In this document: positions 34,575 to 43,539 of the stretch, one piece after another | Layout: the number at the start of each line of letters is the position of its first letter | Numbering within the stretch: position 1 is the stretch's first letter | Assembly: GCA_951828385.1 (NCBI GenBank) | Contig: OX639973.1 | Location: 2,102,470 to 2,166,469, forward strand | Direction of reading: 5' to 3' | DNA from: an uncultured Poribacteria bacterium | GTDB taxonomy: Bacteria; Poribacteria; WGA-4E; WGA-3G | DNA: 64,000 bases | The notes under the pieces: generated by a model | Seen by the model: the letters and a program-made list of their open reading frames with translations, nothing else | The model's database searches: none | What the model was told of the DNA's origin: nothing | Translations under genes and position numbers: made by a program

Positions 34575-35585
34575 ATGAAGACCTTTCAGGAACGATTAAA
34601 ATCTAATAAACCGATTCTGTACGATGGTGGGTTCGGCTCGCAGCTGTTTGCTCGCGATATAGAACTCGCTAACAGTGCGATCGCCAATGAATTACATCCC
34701 GCTGCTGTTGTTGACATTCATTCAGATTATATCAACGCAGGTGCCGAGGCTATCGGGACAAATACGTTTGTAGCATCACCACTTCACTTGGAAATGGCAG
34801 GACAAGACGCGTCGGACGCACAACGTCTCATACGCCTTGCTGTCCAACACGCAAAAGCAGCTGTAGAGCGGTGCGAAAAAGAGGTATATATTGCAGGCTC
34901 TGTCGGACCCTCCCCCGGTGCAATTGAAGCCGATAGCGGGGATACGACTTTCGGTATCCCGAATGCGGACGCGAGAGCGGCGCATGCATTAGTGATCCAT
35001 ACCCTTGCAGAAGCAGGCGTGGATTTTCTCTGCCTTGAGACGATGTTTTCTGCGAAAGAAGCCGCACTCGCTGTAGATGTCGCACGTGAGACGGGAATCC
35101 CTGTTGCAGTGAATTTGACGTACAAATGGACGAAGGAGCGACGGACAAACAATATCATTTATCGGACAGACTGGGGGAACTCCCCTGCCGATCTGCTTGA
35201 GATCCTCATGAGCAATGACTTTTCGGGAGATGGTTCCCTATTAGATGCTGTGAGTATCATCGGTGTAAATTGCGGTGCCGAATCCAGACGTGATGAGCAT
35301 ACAGGGATGCCTTATGCGATTGCGGGTATCCAGCAACTCAGCACGGCACTCGCTGAAACGGGAGTCAACGGAAAATGGATGATGGCATATCCAAATGCCG
35401 GTATGCCGAAGCTTGATGAAAACCATAACACTGTCTATACACAAACACCAGCAGAGATGGCAAGCCACGTTCCCGCACTCATTGAAGCCGGAGCCTACCT
35501 GATAGGTGGCTGTTGCGGGACAACACCAAAACATATCAAAGCCTTCCGTGAAGCAATCGCATCGTATCGTTCGACACGGACGTAA
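34575..35585 (+). CDS. homocysteine S-methyltransferase family protein
   Basis: Zinc-dependent transfer of a methyl group to homocysteine, giving methionine. The 336-residue TIM barrel has the zinc ligands in GVNCGAE (Cys233) and GGCCGTTP (Cys313, Cys314), and the N-terminal YDGGFGSQLF that starts the family. Other matches are GTNTFVASP and AGSVGPSPG. The donor could be S-methylmethionine, betaine or a methyl-corrinoid protein; the neighbouring RACo gene (14 nt upstream) favours a corrinoid route. Complete and uninterrupted. Confidence 0.87.
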   Translation: MKTFQERLKSNKPILYDGGFGSQLFARDIELANSAIANELHPAAVVDIHSDYINAGAEAIGTNTFVASPLHLEMAGQDASDAQRLIRLAVQHAKAAVERCEKEVYIAGSVGPSPGAIEADSGDTTFGIPNADARAAHALVIHTLAEAGVDFLCLETMFSAKEAALAVDVARETGIPVAVNLTYKWTKERRTNNIIYRTDWGNSPADLLEILMSNDFSGDGSLLDAVSIIGVNCGAESRRDEHTGMPYAIAGIQQLSTALAETGVNGKWMMAYPNAGMPKLDENHNTVYTQTPAEMASHVPALIEAGAYLIGGCCGTTPKHIKAFREAIASYRSTRT

Positions 35586-35589
35586 TTAT

Positions 35590-35870
35590 GGGAAAAAGCG
35601 GAACGATACATGAGTAAAAATTACAGAACTTACGCGCTTTGCTCCGAATGTGAGTGGGAAGGGCATAGAGACGTTGTAGGTGCAAGTAACATTCTCACAG
35701 CGTATCAGGGTTGGTTGTTCAACCCTGTAGTCGGGGCGGTGGTATCCCCCGTAGGTAGCCGATATCATCCGAACCTATGTAGACTTAATAAGTGGTCACC
35801 GTTTTCGGGACTCAAATCAAGTAAGCCTTCCAAGAGAAGGCAAAGAAGCACACGCCTTTAGGCGTTGTGA
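35590..35870 (+). mobile_element. remnant of an IS200/IS605 element
   Basis: A short relic containing the tail of a tnpB gene and hairpins resembling an omega-RNA and right end: 35707-35726 (AGGGTTG/CAACCCT), 35825-35841 (GCCTTC/GAAGGC) and 35852-35865 (ACGCCT, loop TT, AGGCGT). The last has the same TT loop as the intact element's ends at 4776 and 6202. It lies between the homocysteine methyltransferase and the Hsp70 operon, whose ribosome-binding site begins about 8 nt after it. Confidence 0.65.
35610..35861 (+). pseudogene. tnpB: tnpB C-terminal fragment
   Basis: The 83-codon frame begins with part of the TnpB zinc ribbon and RuvC-III: CSECEWEGHRDVVGASNI contains CxxC and the catalytic HRD aspartate. 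Everything upstream (RuvC-I, RuvC-II, first zinc pair) is missing. The rest of the frame (from about residue 30) runs through the structured RNA region and is probably not protein-coding. Confidence 0.75.
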
Positions 35871-35892
35871 GTATCACGGAGGAAAGGAACAG

Positions 35893-37488
35893 ATGGGTAA
35901 GGTTATTGGTATTGACTTGGGAACGACATTCTCAGCAGTTGCACATGTTAATGAATATGGCAAACCAGAGATTATTCCTAACGCCGACAACCACCGAATT
36001 ACATCATCAGTGATTTTGTTTAAAGATGGCTCTGTCACTATAGGTAATGTTGCCAGACAACATGCCAGATCAGGCCCAGAGCAGATTGTTGAATTTGTCA
36101 AACGCGAGATGGGTAAGTCAAAAGAAACATTTTTCCGTACATTTGATAGTAAAGACTATTCCGCTGAAGAGCTATCATCTCTCATCTTAACCAAACTCAA
36201 ACAGGATGCTGAAGCATATCTTGATGCTGAAATTACTGACGCGGTTATTACTGTTCCAGCGTATTTCCACGACGCAGAGCGTCAGGCAACGCGTAATGCT
36301 GGTAAAATTTCTGGATTGAACGTTCTGCAGGTGCTTAATGAACCGACTGCAGCTGCACTCGCCTATGGCATTGATCAATTAGGTTATGAACAAACCGTGT
36401 TAGTGTTTGACCTTGGAGGTGGAACGTTCGATGTAACCATAATGAAGGTTGCTGGATCCAAAATAGAAATGATTGCAACAAACGGAGACCATAGACTGGG
36501 CGGTAAAGATTGGGACGATAAAATCATCATCCATGTCGCCGAGATTTTTGAGACTGAACACGGCGAAAATCCTTTGCAGGATCTTTGTGCTTATCAAAGT
36601 CTTCAATTTAACGCAGTCAACGCGAAAATACGGTTATCTCATCAAGAAAGAGCTTCCATCGCTTGCGAATACAATGGTAAAACAACGCTCGTGGAATTGA
36701 CGCGTGAGAAATTTGAGGAACTCACCGCTGGGCTCCTTGAAAAGTGTCGTGCTTTATGTGAGATAGTTCTCTCTGAAGGTAATATGACGTGGGCAGACAT
36801 TGACACAGTGTTATTAGTGGGGGGAGCAACGCGAATGCCGATGGTACGGGAGATGATTGCTCATATCAGCGGAAAAAAAGTTAACCCGCAAGAAGTTAAT
36901 CCTGATGAAGTTGTCGCGCTCGGTGCAGCACTCCACGGAACGCTCCACCAAATCTCCGAAAATCCCTCTTCAACAACAGACCTGCCAGATGTAGTTATTG
37001 ACCGGTTCTTCGGGCAGGATGGTGTGCCTAAAATAACAGTAACTGATGGTGCCACCCATAATCTCGGACTTGTTGTTCTCAATTCGTTACGCGAGCCTAT
37101 TATCCACGTAATGATTCCCAAAATGACCGCTATTCCTTGTGAGAAAGAAGACATTTTTAGAACCGTGGAAGACAACCAGCGTTCGGTGTTAGTTGAGATT
37201 GTCCAAGGGCTTGAACAGGGTCAACTCACGGATGAAATAGATGTATTTGAGGCTTATAAATTGGGAGAATGTACCCTTGAACTACCGCAAGGGCTGCCGG
37301 AGGGGTCTCCTGTACGTATTACCTACTCCTACAATCGGAATCAACTGCTTGAAGTAACAGCAACTGCCCTCAGTAGTGGCGACGCAAGAGGAATTTACGA
37401 CCTCTTTTCTGTCATTAAAAGACCAACGCTTGATGCTAAAGAAGTTGCGCAAGCTCAAGCAAACCTACAAAGCTTGGCGGTTAAATAA
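35893..37488 (+). CDS. Hsp70 family protein without C-terminal lid
   Basis: A 531-residue DnaK relative. The nucleotide-binding domain (about 1-375) is complete: GIDLGTTFSAVAHV (phosphate 1), VFDLGGGTFDVTIMKV (phosphate 2) and LLVGGATRMPMVREM (adenosine). A beta-type substrate domain follows (about 390-510: ATHNLGLVVLNS, RSVLVEIVQG, LPQGLPEGSPVRITYSYNRN). The helical lid of about 100 residues in normal DnaK is absent. A strong GGAGGAAAGGA ribosome-binding site precedes the ATG. It heads an operon with three membrane proteins (next gene 83 nt downstream), so it probably serves that complex rather than general folding. Confidence 0.87.
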   Translation: MGKVIGIDLGTTFSAVAHVNEYGKPEIIPNADNHRITSSVILFKDGSVTIGNVARQHARSGPEQIVEFVKREMGKSKETFFRTFDSKDYSAEELSSLILTKLKQDAEAYLDAEITDAVITVPAYFHDAERQATRNAGKISGLNVLQVLNEPTAAALAYGIDQLGYEQTVLVFDLGGGTFDVTIMKVAGSKIEMIATNGDHRLGGKDWDDKIIIHVAEIFETEHGENPLQDLCAYQSLQFNAVNAKIRLSHQERASIACEYNGKTTLVELTREKFEELTAGLLEKCRALCEIVLSEGNMTWADIDTVLLVGGATRMPMVREMIAHISGKKVNPQEVNPDEVVALGAALHGTLHQISENPSSTTDLPDVVIDRFFGQDGVPKITVTDGATHNLGLVVLNSLREPIIHVMIPKMTAIPCEKEDIFRTVEDNQRSVLVEIVQGLEQGQLTDEIDVFEAYKLGECTLELPQGLPEGSPVRITYSYNRNQLLEVTATALSSGDARGIYDLFSVIKRPTLDAKEVAQAQANLQSLAVK

Positions 37489-37571
37489 ATAGGAACTCTT
37501 AATATTAAATCGCATCGTCGTTTGTGATCTCAGCACTTGCTAACCACTATCTGATTCAAGAGGACTGATGT

Positions 37572-39182
37572 ATGTCTAAACGTGATGACTTCATTACCTT
37601 TGTTCGTGAGTTTAAAGCTGCTTCACCGACCATTAGCACTGAACAATATAGAGGACTTCTCCGACAAGCAAATAACAAGTACGAACTCTCCGATAATGAG
37701 GCTTCTGAAATCCTGAAGGATTTAGGGCTGAATATCGGAGGGGCAAACAACTATTTTGAGGTATTAGGGTTTTCAATGGAAGGATTGCAAAGTCTTAATG
37801 AGGATGATATTGTAGATCGTGTAGAGGAAGCTTACAATGTACGTTATACAGCGTCCTTGAATGCCGGCGCGCGCCCCCGACTCGACGGTAGAACAGAAGA
37901 ACAGTGGCGGGATCTTTTAATTCAAGCACGAGATACCCTTGAGGATTCCCAAAAACGAGAAGCGTATGTTGCCAATCTACAACGAGAGTTGGATAACCTT
38001 TTCGTAGAGGATGGCCCGCTTATCTTCAAATTCCCCAACGGTGATGAAGCTTTCAATATCCCACAACTGGCAAAGTTGATGCTGAAGAATTCAAAAGATG
38101 CCACCGATGCCCTCTACCGTGGCTACTTAGAGCAGAGTCTCGGTAGGGTTGGCGAAATGCACTTTGCCGATGCCGCGCGAGTTATTGTTAGTGAATTTCC
38201 CGAGCGTCGCGAACTCGGACTTAAAGCTATAGTGTCAATCCTACAGCGGAAAATGGAGTTTCAGGAAGGTCAGGTTGCCCGAACACCTGCCCAATTAGCT
38301 AACTCAATTGACCTGAATTGGGAAGAGGCAAAAAGCCTTTTGTTCAAGGGGTTCATCGCACTCTGGCTCGAATACAATCAGCAATCGCAATTAGCCAACA
38401 TTGCTCGAAACATCACCACACTTTACGGAGATGAGCAGGACATTGGTGTGGAAAAATTAGTTCAAAGTCTGAACCCGAGAATTGGTCATCCAAAGCTCCA
38501 TGTAAGTCATGAGTCAATCAACTTTGGCAACGTCGATACTGAGACTCAAAAGAAGATTCAACTCGAAATAAAAAACATTGGACGCGGGTTTCTCTATGGC
38601 AATCTCCAATTAACCAATGATGTACCGGGGATTCAACTGGCCACTACGACCATTCGCGGAGATACTCTTGTTATCGTCAAACTCGACGCAAGTCTCTTGG
38701 CATCGAAAAAAATGTATAAGACCGAATTAGTTGTCAACACAAATACTGGTGATCCTACAACTCCGTCATCACAGTATGTCATCAAAGCGGAATTGGAATC
38801 GACTATTAATACAAATGTCGGTGGTTTATCTGGTGATATAACAATCCCAATAGCTTGCTATGTTGACTATCCAATCCTAAAATCAATACGTCGGGTTGCA
38901 GTGAGCGGTGCCTCAGTAGCGGCTATTACCATTGCTGTGTGTCTAATAATTCTTCTACTGGGAGACGCTGGGGGGTTAGCAACGCACTTGACGGATACCA
39001 ACTTTGTAACTTTTGATGCTGATTGGACCGAATGGTCAGACAAATGGCTATGGATGGATTGGACAATCTATAAATTTGGACCACAAGGCGCTAGTTATCG
39101 TTTTGTAATTGCTCTTGCTGCACTCGTTGTAGGTATCTTTGGCTATTGGTTCTTTTTCTTGAAAAAAAGAGGGCAGCTATGA
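37572..39182 (+). CDS. membrane protein with divergent J-like domain and ASH/Ig-like domain
   Basis: I recognise no single family for this 536-residue protein. Residues about 58-140 resemble a J domain (NYFEVLGFSMEG, VEEAYNVRY, LIQARDTLEDSQKREAYV) but the HPD triplet needed to stimulate Hsp70 is missing. Residues about 150-300 are helical (IPQLAKLMLKNSKDATDALYR, ARVIVSEFP). About 305-410 reads as an ASH/DUF1573-like Ig domain (LHVSHESINFGNVDTE, IEIKNIGRGFLYG-like). Two membrane helices end the protein (about 442-464, 508-530). Its stop overlaps the next start (ATGA). Neighbouring an Hsp70 gene, a co-chaperone-like tether is a reasonable inference. Confidence 0.7.
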   Translation: MSKRDDFITFVREFKAASPTISTEQYRGLLRQANNKYELSDNEASEILKDLGLNIGGANNYFEVLGFSMEGLQSLNEDDIVDRVEEAYNVRYTASLNAGARPRLDGRTEEQWRDLLIQARDTLEDSQKREAYVANLQRELDNLFVEDGPLIFKFPNGDEAFNIPQLAKLMLKNSKDATDALYRGYLEQSLGRVGEMHFADAARVIVSEFPERRELGLKAIVSILQRKMEFQEGQVARTPAQLANSIDLNWEEAKSLLFKGFIALWLEYNQQSQLANIARNITTLYGDEQDIGVEKLVQSLNPRIGHPKLHVSHESINFGNVDTETQKKIQLEIKNIGRGFLYGNLQLTNDVPGIQLATTTIRGDTLVIVKLDASLLASKKMYKTELVVNTNTGDPTTPSSQYVIKAELESTINTNVGGLSGDITIPIACYVDYPILKSIRRVAVSGASVAAITIAVCLIILLLGDAGGLATHLTDTNFVTFDADWTEWSDKWLWMDWTIYKFGPQGASYRFVIALAALVVGIFGYWFFFLKKRGQL

Positions 39183-40087
39183 TTTGGCAAGTTTCTATCA
39201 AAGAGGGATTCACAACCCTAAATCAGAATCGAAAGTTAATTATCATTGCGCTGATCTCCGTGGTATTTGGCAAGATCATCGATCTAATTGAACAATTTAC
39301 TGATAAGACATTATACGAACTTATTGCTGTGAGTGTCAGCACAGAGAAATTACAACATGCCCTTGAAAGCGCACAAGCAGGGCGTTTTGACGAAATTTGG
39401 CGAGTGCTCAATCACATGGAATACCTCAACCTGGAACAACCGCAATTTCTGATTATTGTAGTGTGTCTCTTGATAGCTGCGTTTTTAATTGCCTTTTATA
39501 ATGATACTGGCCTGGCCGCACTCATTCGTGACCTACTGATAAACAACAATTATCGCTCGACACAGGTCGTCGCCTATGGTCGGATGTATTTCAAGCCTGC
39601 ATTTGCCTTCAAGGGTTCGTTTTACCTCATTTCTGGTTTTGTGGTTATTATAATCTCACCGGTCCTCTTTTTCATCCATTATACCTTAGCTTCCTCGATT
39701 CTCGCATGGACAGTGATCGCGCTTTGTGTGCTGCCTTTACTTGTCATTTACTCCAGTTTTCTATCACTTGGGATGAAGTTTATCATTATTGAGGGTGAAC
39801 ACCGTGTTCGAGCGATCTATCAACTCACTAAATCACTTATGCTTGATAACAAATGGGAAGTTAGCACATGTTTTTTCATTATGGTGTTAGTAACTGTCGG
39901 CTCCACAATCGCAGCTTACTATCTCATGGGCAGCCAACTGCAATTTCTTATCAGCTATTCGTTAAGTATTTTTATCCTTTCTTATGTGACAGTGCTTCTA
40001 AAAATCACCAGTTTTGTTTTTTATCTTTTGATTCGAGATAGACAAATTTCATCTATCCGTGACAGGGAGGGTGCCAATCATGAGTGA
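39179..40087 (+). CDS. six-helix membrane protein of unknown function
   Basis: The 302-residue protein starts within the previous gene's stop codon (4-nt overlap), so it is translationally coupled; an in-frame upstream ATG at 39146 would add residues encoded by the neighbour. Membrane helices are at about residues 18-40, 86-110, 140-162, 166-188, 212-234 and 248-278. The loop between helix 1 and 2 is hydrophilic (DKTLYELIAVSVSTEKLQH). No transporter or enzyme motif is visible. It overlaps the next gene by 8 nt. Confidence 0.72.
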   Translation: MIWQVSIKEGFTTLNQNRKLIIIALISVVFGKIIDLIEQFTDKTLYELIAVSVSTEKLQHALESAQAGRFDEIWRVLNHMEYLNLEQPQFLIIVVCLLIAAFLIAFYNDTGLAALIRDLLINNNYRSTQVVAYGRMYFKPAFAFKGSFYLISGFVVIIISPVLFFIHYTLASSILAWTVIALCVLPLLVIYSSFLSLGMKFIIIEGEHRVRAIYQLTKSLMLDNKWEVSTCFFIMVLVTVGSTIAAYYLMGSQLQFLISYSLSIFILSYVTVLLKITSFVFYLLIRDRQISSIRDREGANHE

Positions 40088-41342
40088 AGGGATAGGTTGT
40101 ATTATTGCGGTGGCAGTCATTGGCTTTGCAATTTGGGTTATTGGTCAACTTGTCGCTATAGTCCTTTTCGTGGTTCTTGTTGTTCCTATCTATCTTGCTT
40201 TTCTCTTGTATCTTGGATTGAGATTCATCGCGACAAATATATTTGTCGCGATGGATAAACTTTTTTACCTTGGATTCGACGTGCCTGTTGTTATAGTTTG
40301 GGTTTTCTGGGGGCTCATGATTGGCGCAGCGATTCAAGGATACCGAGAATTGAGAGGTATTTATGGGCGGAAATGGATAGGAATTTTAATACTCCTTACG
40401 CCTGTGCTTTTGTTGACTCTCGTTGGTGTAATCAAAAACGTCGCAGGCTCTGCACCTTCACAGATCATAGCACTTCCTGTTACGGAGCAGAACATCATCG
40501 GACCAAAAAGAAAATTAATCAAAAGCACGAAGAAATCCCCTACTGGAATGGACTATACTCGGTCAATATCTACAGACCTATCTCCCCGGACCAACATGAT
40601 ACTAATTCCCGCTGGTGAATTCCAAATGCAATCCCACGGTATTGCTGGAACGTTCTCTGGAGAAATATACGTTGAGGCATTTTATATTCACGCGTACGAG
40701 GTGTCGAACGCGCAATATAAGAAATTTATAGATGCTAACCCACAGTGGCGAAAAGACCAAATTCTGGATAAATACCACAATGGAAGTTACTTAGACTATT
40801 GGGATGGAAATAATTACCCAACAGGTAAGGACGATTATCCAGTTACGCATGTGAGTTGGTGTGCAGCGATGGCCTACGCGCAGTGGGTGGATAAACGTTT
40901 GCCAACAGAAGCTGAATGGGAAAAAGCAGCACGTGGTGGATTAATAGACATGAAGTATCCTTGGGGGAATACGATTGAGGCAAACAAGGCAAATTACAAC
41001 GGAAACTTTCAGGGTCCCACGCCTATTGGCAATTACGCTGGGAATGGATATGGCTTATGTGACATGTCAGGTAACGTTTGGGAATGGTGCCTTGATGCGA
41101 ATGAGTATTATGTGACATCACGTGGTAGAATGATTCCAGATGTCAAACCAATTTCAGTAACCGAAACAACATTTCTTGTGCACAATTTCACTGAAGTCGA
41201 GAGTACCACGGAGCGCGCGTTACGTGGCGGCAGTTGGGATAACTTCGCTCCTGATGTCCAAGTAGGAAGCCGCCACGCGCTTGAACCAACGTTCGCTCAT
41301 GGTGGACTTGGCTTCAGATGCGTTAAACCTGTAAATCCTTAA
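40080..41342 (+). CDS. membrane-tethered FGE-sulfatase (SUMF1) fold protein
   Basis: The 420-residue protein has about four membrane helices (1-115) and then an FGE-sulfatase domain (about 175-418): ILIPAGEFQMQ, YEVSNAQYKKFI, YPVTHVSWCAAMAYAQWV, LPTEAEWEKAARGG, YPWGNTI, GLCDMSGNVWEWCLD, ALRGGSWDNFAP and GFRCVKP. True formylglycine-generating enzymes need cysteines just after the RGGS motif; here that stretch (RGGSWDNFAPDVQVGSRHA) has none, so it is probably a binding or signalling version. GGGAGGG at 40065-40071 is a strong ribosome-binding site for ATG 40080. It is the last gene of the Hsp70 operon. Confidence 0.8.
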   Translation: MSEGIGCIIAVAVIGFAIWVIGQLVAIVLFVVLVVPIYLAFLLYLGLRFIATNIFVAMDKLFYLGFDVPVVIVWVFWGLMIGAAIQGYRELRGIYGRKWIGILILLTPVLLLTLVGVIKNVAGSAPSQIIALPVTEQNIIGPKRKLIKSTKKSPTGMDYTRSISTDLSPRTNMILIPAGEFQMQSHGIAGTFSGEIYVEAFYIHAYEVSNAQYKKFIDANPQWRKDQILDKYHNGSYLDYWDGNNYPTGKDDYPVTHVSWCAAMAYAQWVDKRLPTEAEWEKAARGGLIDMKYPWGNTIEANKANYNGNFQGPTPIGNYAGNGYGLCDMSGNVWEWCLDANEYYVTSRGRMIPDVKPISVTETTFLVHNFTEVESTTERALRGGSWDNFAPDVQVGSRHALEPTFAHGGLGFRCVKPVNP

Positions 41343-41498
41343 ATTCTTTCGCCGCGCTGTGTGAGGAGTTGAGTGTTAATAGAAGCAAGTCAATACAGTG
41401 TTGGACTTACTTAATCTGAGAGCATAGTAGAGTAACAAGAAATAAAATCTCAGTTAAGCACCAACCGACCTAAACGAACGGCAAGGAAAAATAAAAGA

Positions 41499-42053
41499 AT
41501 GGAAACTGTAACACTTACCTATAAAAGACCGCCGGACCGGGTTAATCACTTCCAGCAGGAGCTGCTTTATCTCGACGACGATGTGATTGTCACATCTCAG
41601 CGCGTTAAGCCATCTTCACCGATAATTCAAAACGGCGAGATGGTTTTAGGCGATAACTTCGCCGCCATCTGGTTTGTGTTTACAGGACTGTGGTATGATG
41701 TCGGCAAAGTGTACAATCTGAATAATGAATGGACCGGTTATTACTGTGATATTTTGAAACCCGTCAAGCGGAGCGTAGATCGGACAGGAAAACTTGACTG
41801 TTTTGAAATCACAGACCTTTTCTTAGACCTCTGGATCAATCCAGACGGCACTTATGAAATTCAGGATGAGGACGAATTTGAGGAAGCTATCCAAAATGGC
41901 GCAATTGACGCTGAATTGGAGAGAAAAGCGCGAGAGGTCTTGACAGTATTAATCGCTGAAGTAGAATCTGGGGCTTTAGAACATCAGGTACAAGAAGTAA
42001 TCAATAGGACGAAGTTCACAGATTTGCGGGATTATGTAGAACGGTTACCTTAG
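41499..42053 (+). CDS. DUF402 family protein
   Basis: A 184-residue protein matching the DUF402 fold, whose studied members are phosphatases of nucleotides or RNA-related proteins. Characteristic parts are the strand YLDDDVIVTSQRV, the aromatic WFVFTGLWYDVGKVYN and the tyrosine-acidic region NEWTGYYCDIL, followed by FEITDLFLDLWINPDGTYEIQDEDEFEEAI. Residues from about 140 on are helical. Its stop is directly followed by the region leading to the aminotransferase gene (21 nt gap). Substrate not known. Confidence 0.8.
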   Translation: METVTLTYKRPPDRVNHFQQELLYLDDDVIVTSQRVKPSSPIIQNGEMVLGDNFAAIWFVFTGLWYDVGKVYNLNNEWTGYYCDILKPVKRSVDRTGKLDCFEITDLFLDLWINPDGTYEIQDEDEFEEAIQNGAIDAELERKAREVLTVLIAEVESGALEHQVQEVINRTKFTDLRDYVERLP

Positions 42054-42074
42054 GTGCTAAAGGGGGACGAAAAG

Positions 42075-43289
42075 ATGGCAACATTGGCAATAAACGGGGG
42101 CGAACCTATCCGAACTGCTGGTTTCCCGGCATGGCCCACGCAGGATCCTGCCGATATCGAAGCATTTGAAAGTATTTACAAGAGCGGACAATGGGGTGTT
42201 GGTGGACCGAAAGTACCAGAATTTGCACAACAATTCGCCGAATTCCAAGGCGCGAACTATGGCGTTTGCGTCAATAGTGGCACCTCGGCACTCTATATCG
42301 CTCTGAAAGCCGCTGGCGTTTGTCCCGGCGACGAAGTCATTACCACACCCTATACCTTCCAAGCAACAGTCGTCGCTATTTTGATGACGCACGCCGTACC
42401 AGTCTTTGTCGATACGGCTCCCGATAGTTTTCTGTTGGATGTCTCCAAAGTTGAAGCCGCGATCACCGAAAAAACGAAAGTCATTTTGCCGGTCCATATC
42501 GCAGGATATCCAGCAGATTTGGACGCGCTTGTTGACCTCGCGAATCGGCATAGCCTTGGGATTGTCGAAGATTGTGCGCAAGCACACGGTGCAGAGTGGC
42601 GTGGACGCGGGGTCGGGAGTTGGGGACACTTCGGGTGCTTCAGTTTCCAATCCTCGAAAAACCTTTGCGCGGGCGAGGGGGGCATCGTCCTGATAAATGA
42701 TCGTGAATGCTATGAACGGGCGTATGCTTTGCATAACTGTGGGCGCACACTGCCCGATGCCGAATTCGGAGACGCTGAACCCTTCGGCGGTAACTTCCGT
42801 ATGACAGAATGGCAAGCCGGACTTCTCCTTTCCCGTCTAACCCGGCTTGAGGCTGAAACCAATTACCGACATAAGAACATGCGATGGTTAGACGGTTGGC
42901 TTGGCGAGGTACCGGGCATTAAAGTCACACCACTGGACCCACGCGCAACACGCGGGGGATGCCACGGCTACAAGGCGATTTTTGATTCCGAAGAGTTTGA
43001 AGGGATCTCACGTGAAACCTTCCTCCGTGCGATGCGTGCAGAAGGGATACCTATGGGATATTGGTACAGCACCCCTATGTATCGTGCCAGCTTCCTCGCC
43101 TCTAATCTTTTCGGTCAGAATCTCAATTTTGAGGGTGTGCAGTGCCCTGAGACTGAAAAAATATGTCAAACAGGTCTTTCCCTAAGCCAGAACGTCCTCA
43201 TGGCGAGCGAAGAGGACATAGAAGACATTATTAAGGCAGTTATCAAGATCCGCCGGAACGTCGCCGAATTGAAATCGGAAACTGCCTGA
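42075..43289 (+). CDS. DegT/DnrJ/EryC1/StrS family aminotransferase
   Basis: A 404-residue PLP enzyme of the sugar-aminotransferase family, used for amino-sugars in surface glycans or antibiotics. The conserved blocks are FAEFQGANYGVCVNSGTSAL, DEVITTPYTFQATV, ILPVHIAGYPADLDAL, VEDCAQAHGAEW and FSFQSSKNLCAGEGG, in which the lysine forms the internal aldimine with PLP. I begin at ATG 42075 with AGGGGG 8 nt upstream; a GTG/TTG-like frame reaches 42054. The substrate is not known, as no sugar-modifying genes adjoin it. Confidence 0.9.
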   Translation: MATLAINGGEPIRTAGFPAWPTQDPADIEAFESIYKSGQWGVGGPKVPEFAQQFAEFQGANYGVCVNSGTSALYIALKAAGVCPGDEVITTPYTFQATVVAILMTHAVPVFVDTAPDSFLLDVSKVEAAITEKTKVILPVHIAGYPADLDALVDLANRHSLGIVEDCAQAHGAEWRGRGVGSWGHFGCFSFQSSKNLCAGEGGIVLINDRECYERAYALHNCGRTLPDAEFGDAEPFGGNFRMTEWQAGLLLSRLTRLEAETNYRHKNMRWLDGWLGEVPGIKVTPLDPRATRGGCHGYKAIFDSEEFEGISRETFLRAMRAEGIPMGYWYSTPMYRASFLASNLFGQNLNFEGVQCPETEKICQTGLSLSQNVLMASEEDIEDIIKAVIKIRRNVAELKSETA

Positions 43290-43539
43290 TATTTCGGTAT
43301 TAGCGGTTCGCGCGTCTAATTAATTTTTTTCCACTCTCCTTTTAGGCCGAGATGACTCTATATAATTGATGGTCGTTGGTGATTGGTAAGAGGGTTAAGA
43401 ATAATCCAAAACCTCTTGTAACCAATCACTATTAACCATAAACCATTAACCACTGCACCATTAACTATTAACTTTTTTACTATCCTTTTCAGTCTTGAAG
43501 GACTCTATATAAGCAAATCGACCTAAAAAGGAGACAATC
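43290..43539. repeat. intergenic region with AACCATTAACCA-type repeats
   Basis: No ORF. From about 43425 to 43470 degenerate units of TTAACCATAAACCATTAACC type are repeated about six times, in the same family as those at 50371-50401. The promoter of the following gene should lie in the last 70 bases, but no clear boxes were found. Confidence 0.5.

Noticed and set aside
42057-42815. 252-codon minus-strand frame
   Set aside because: Antisense to the DegT aminotransferase, which has full family conservation.
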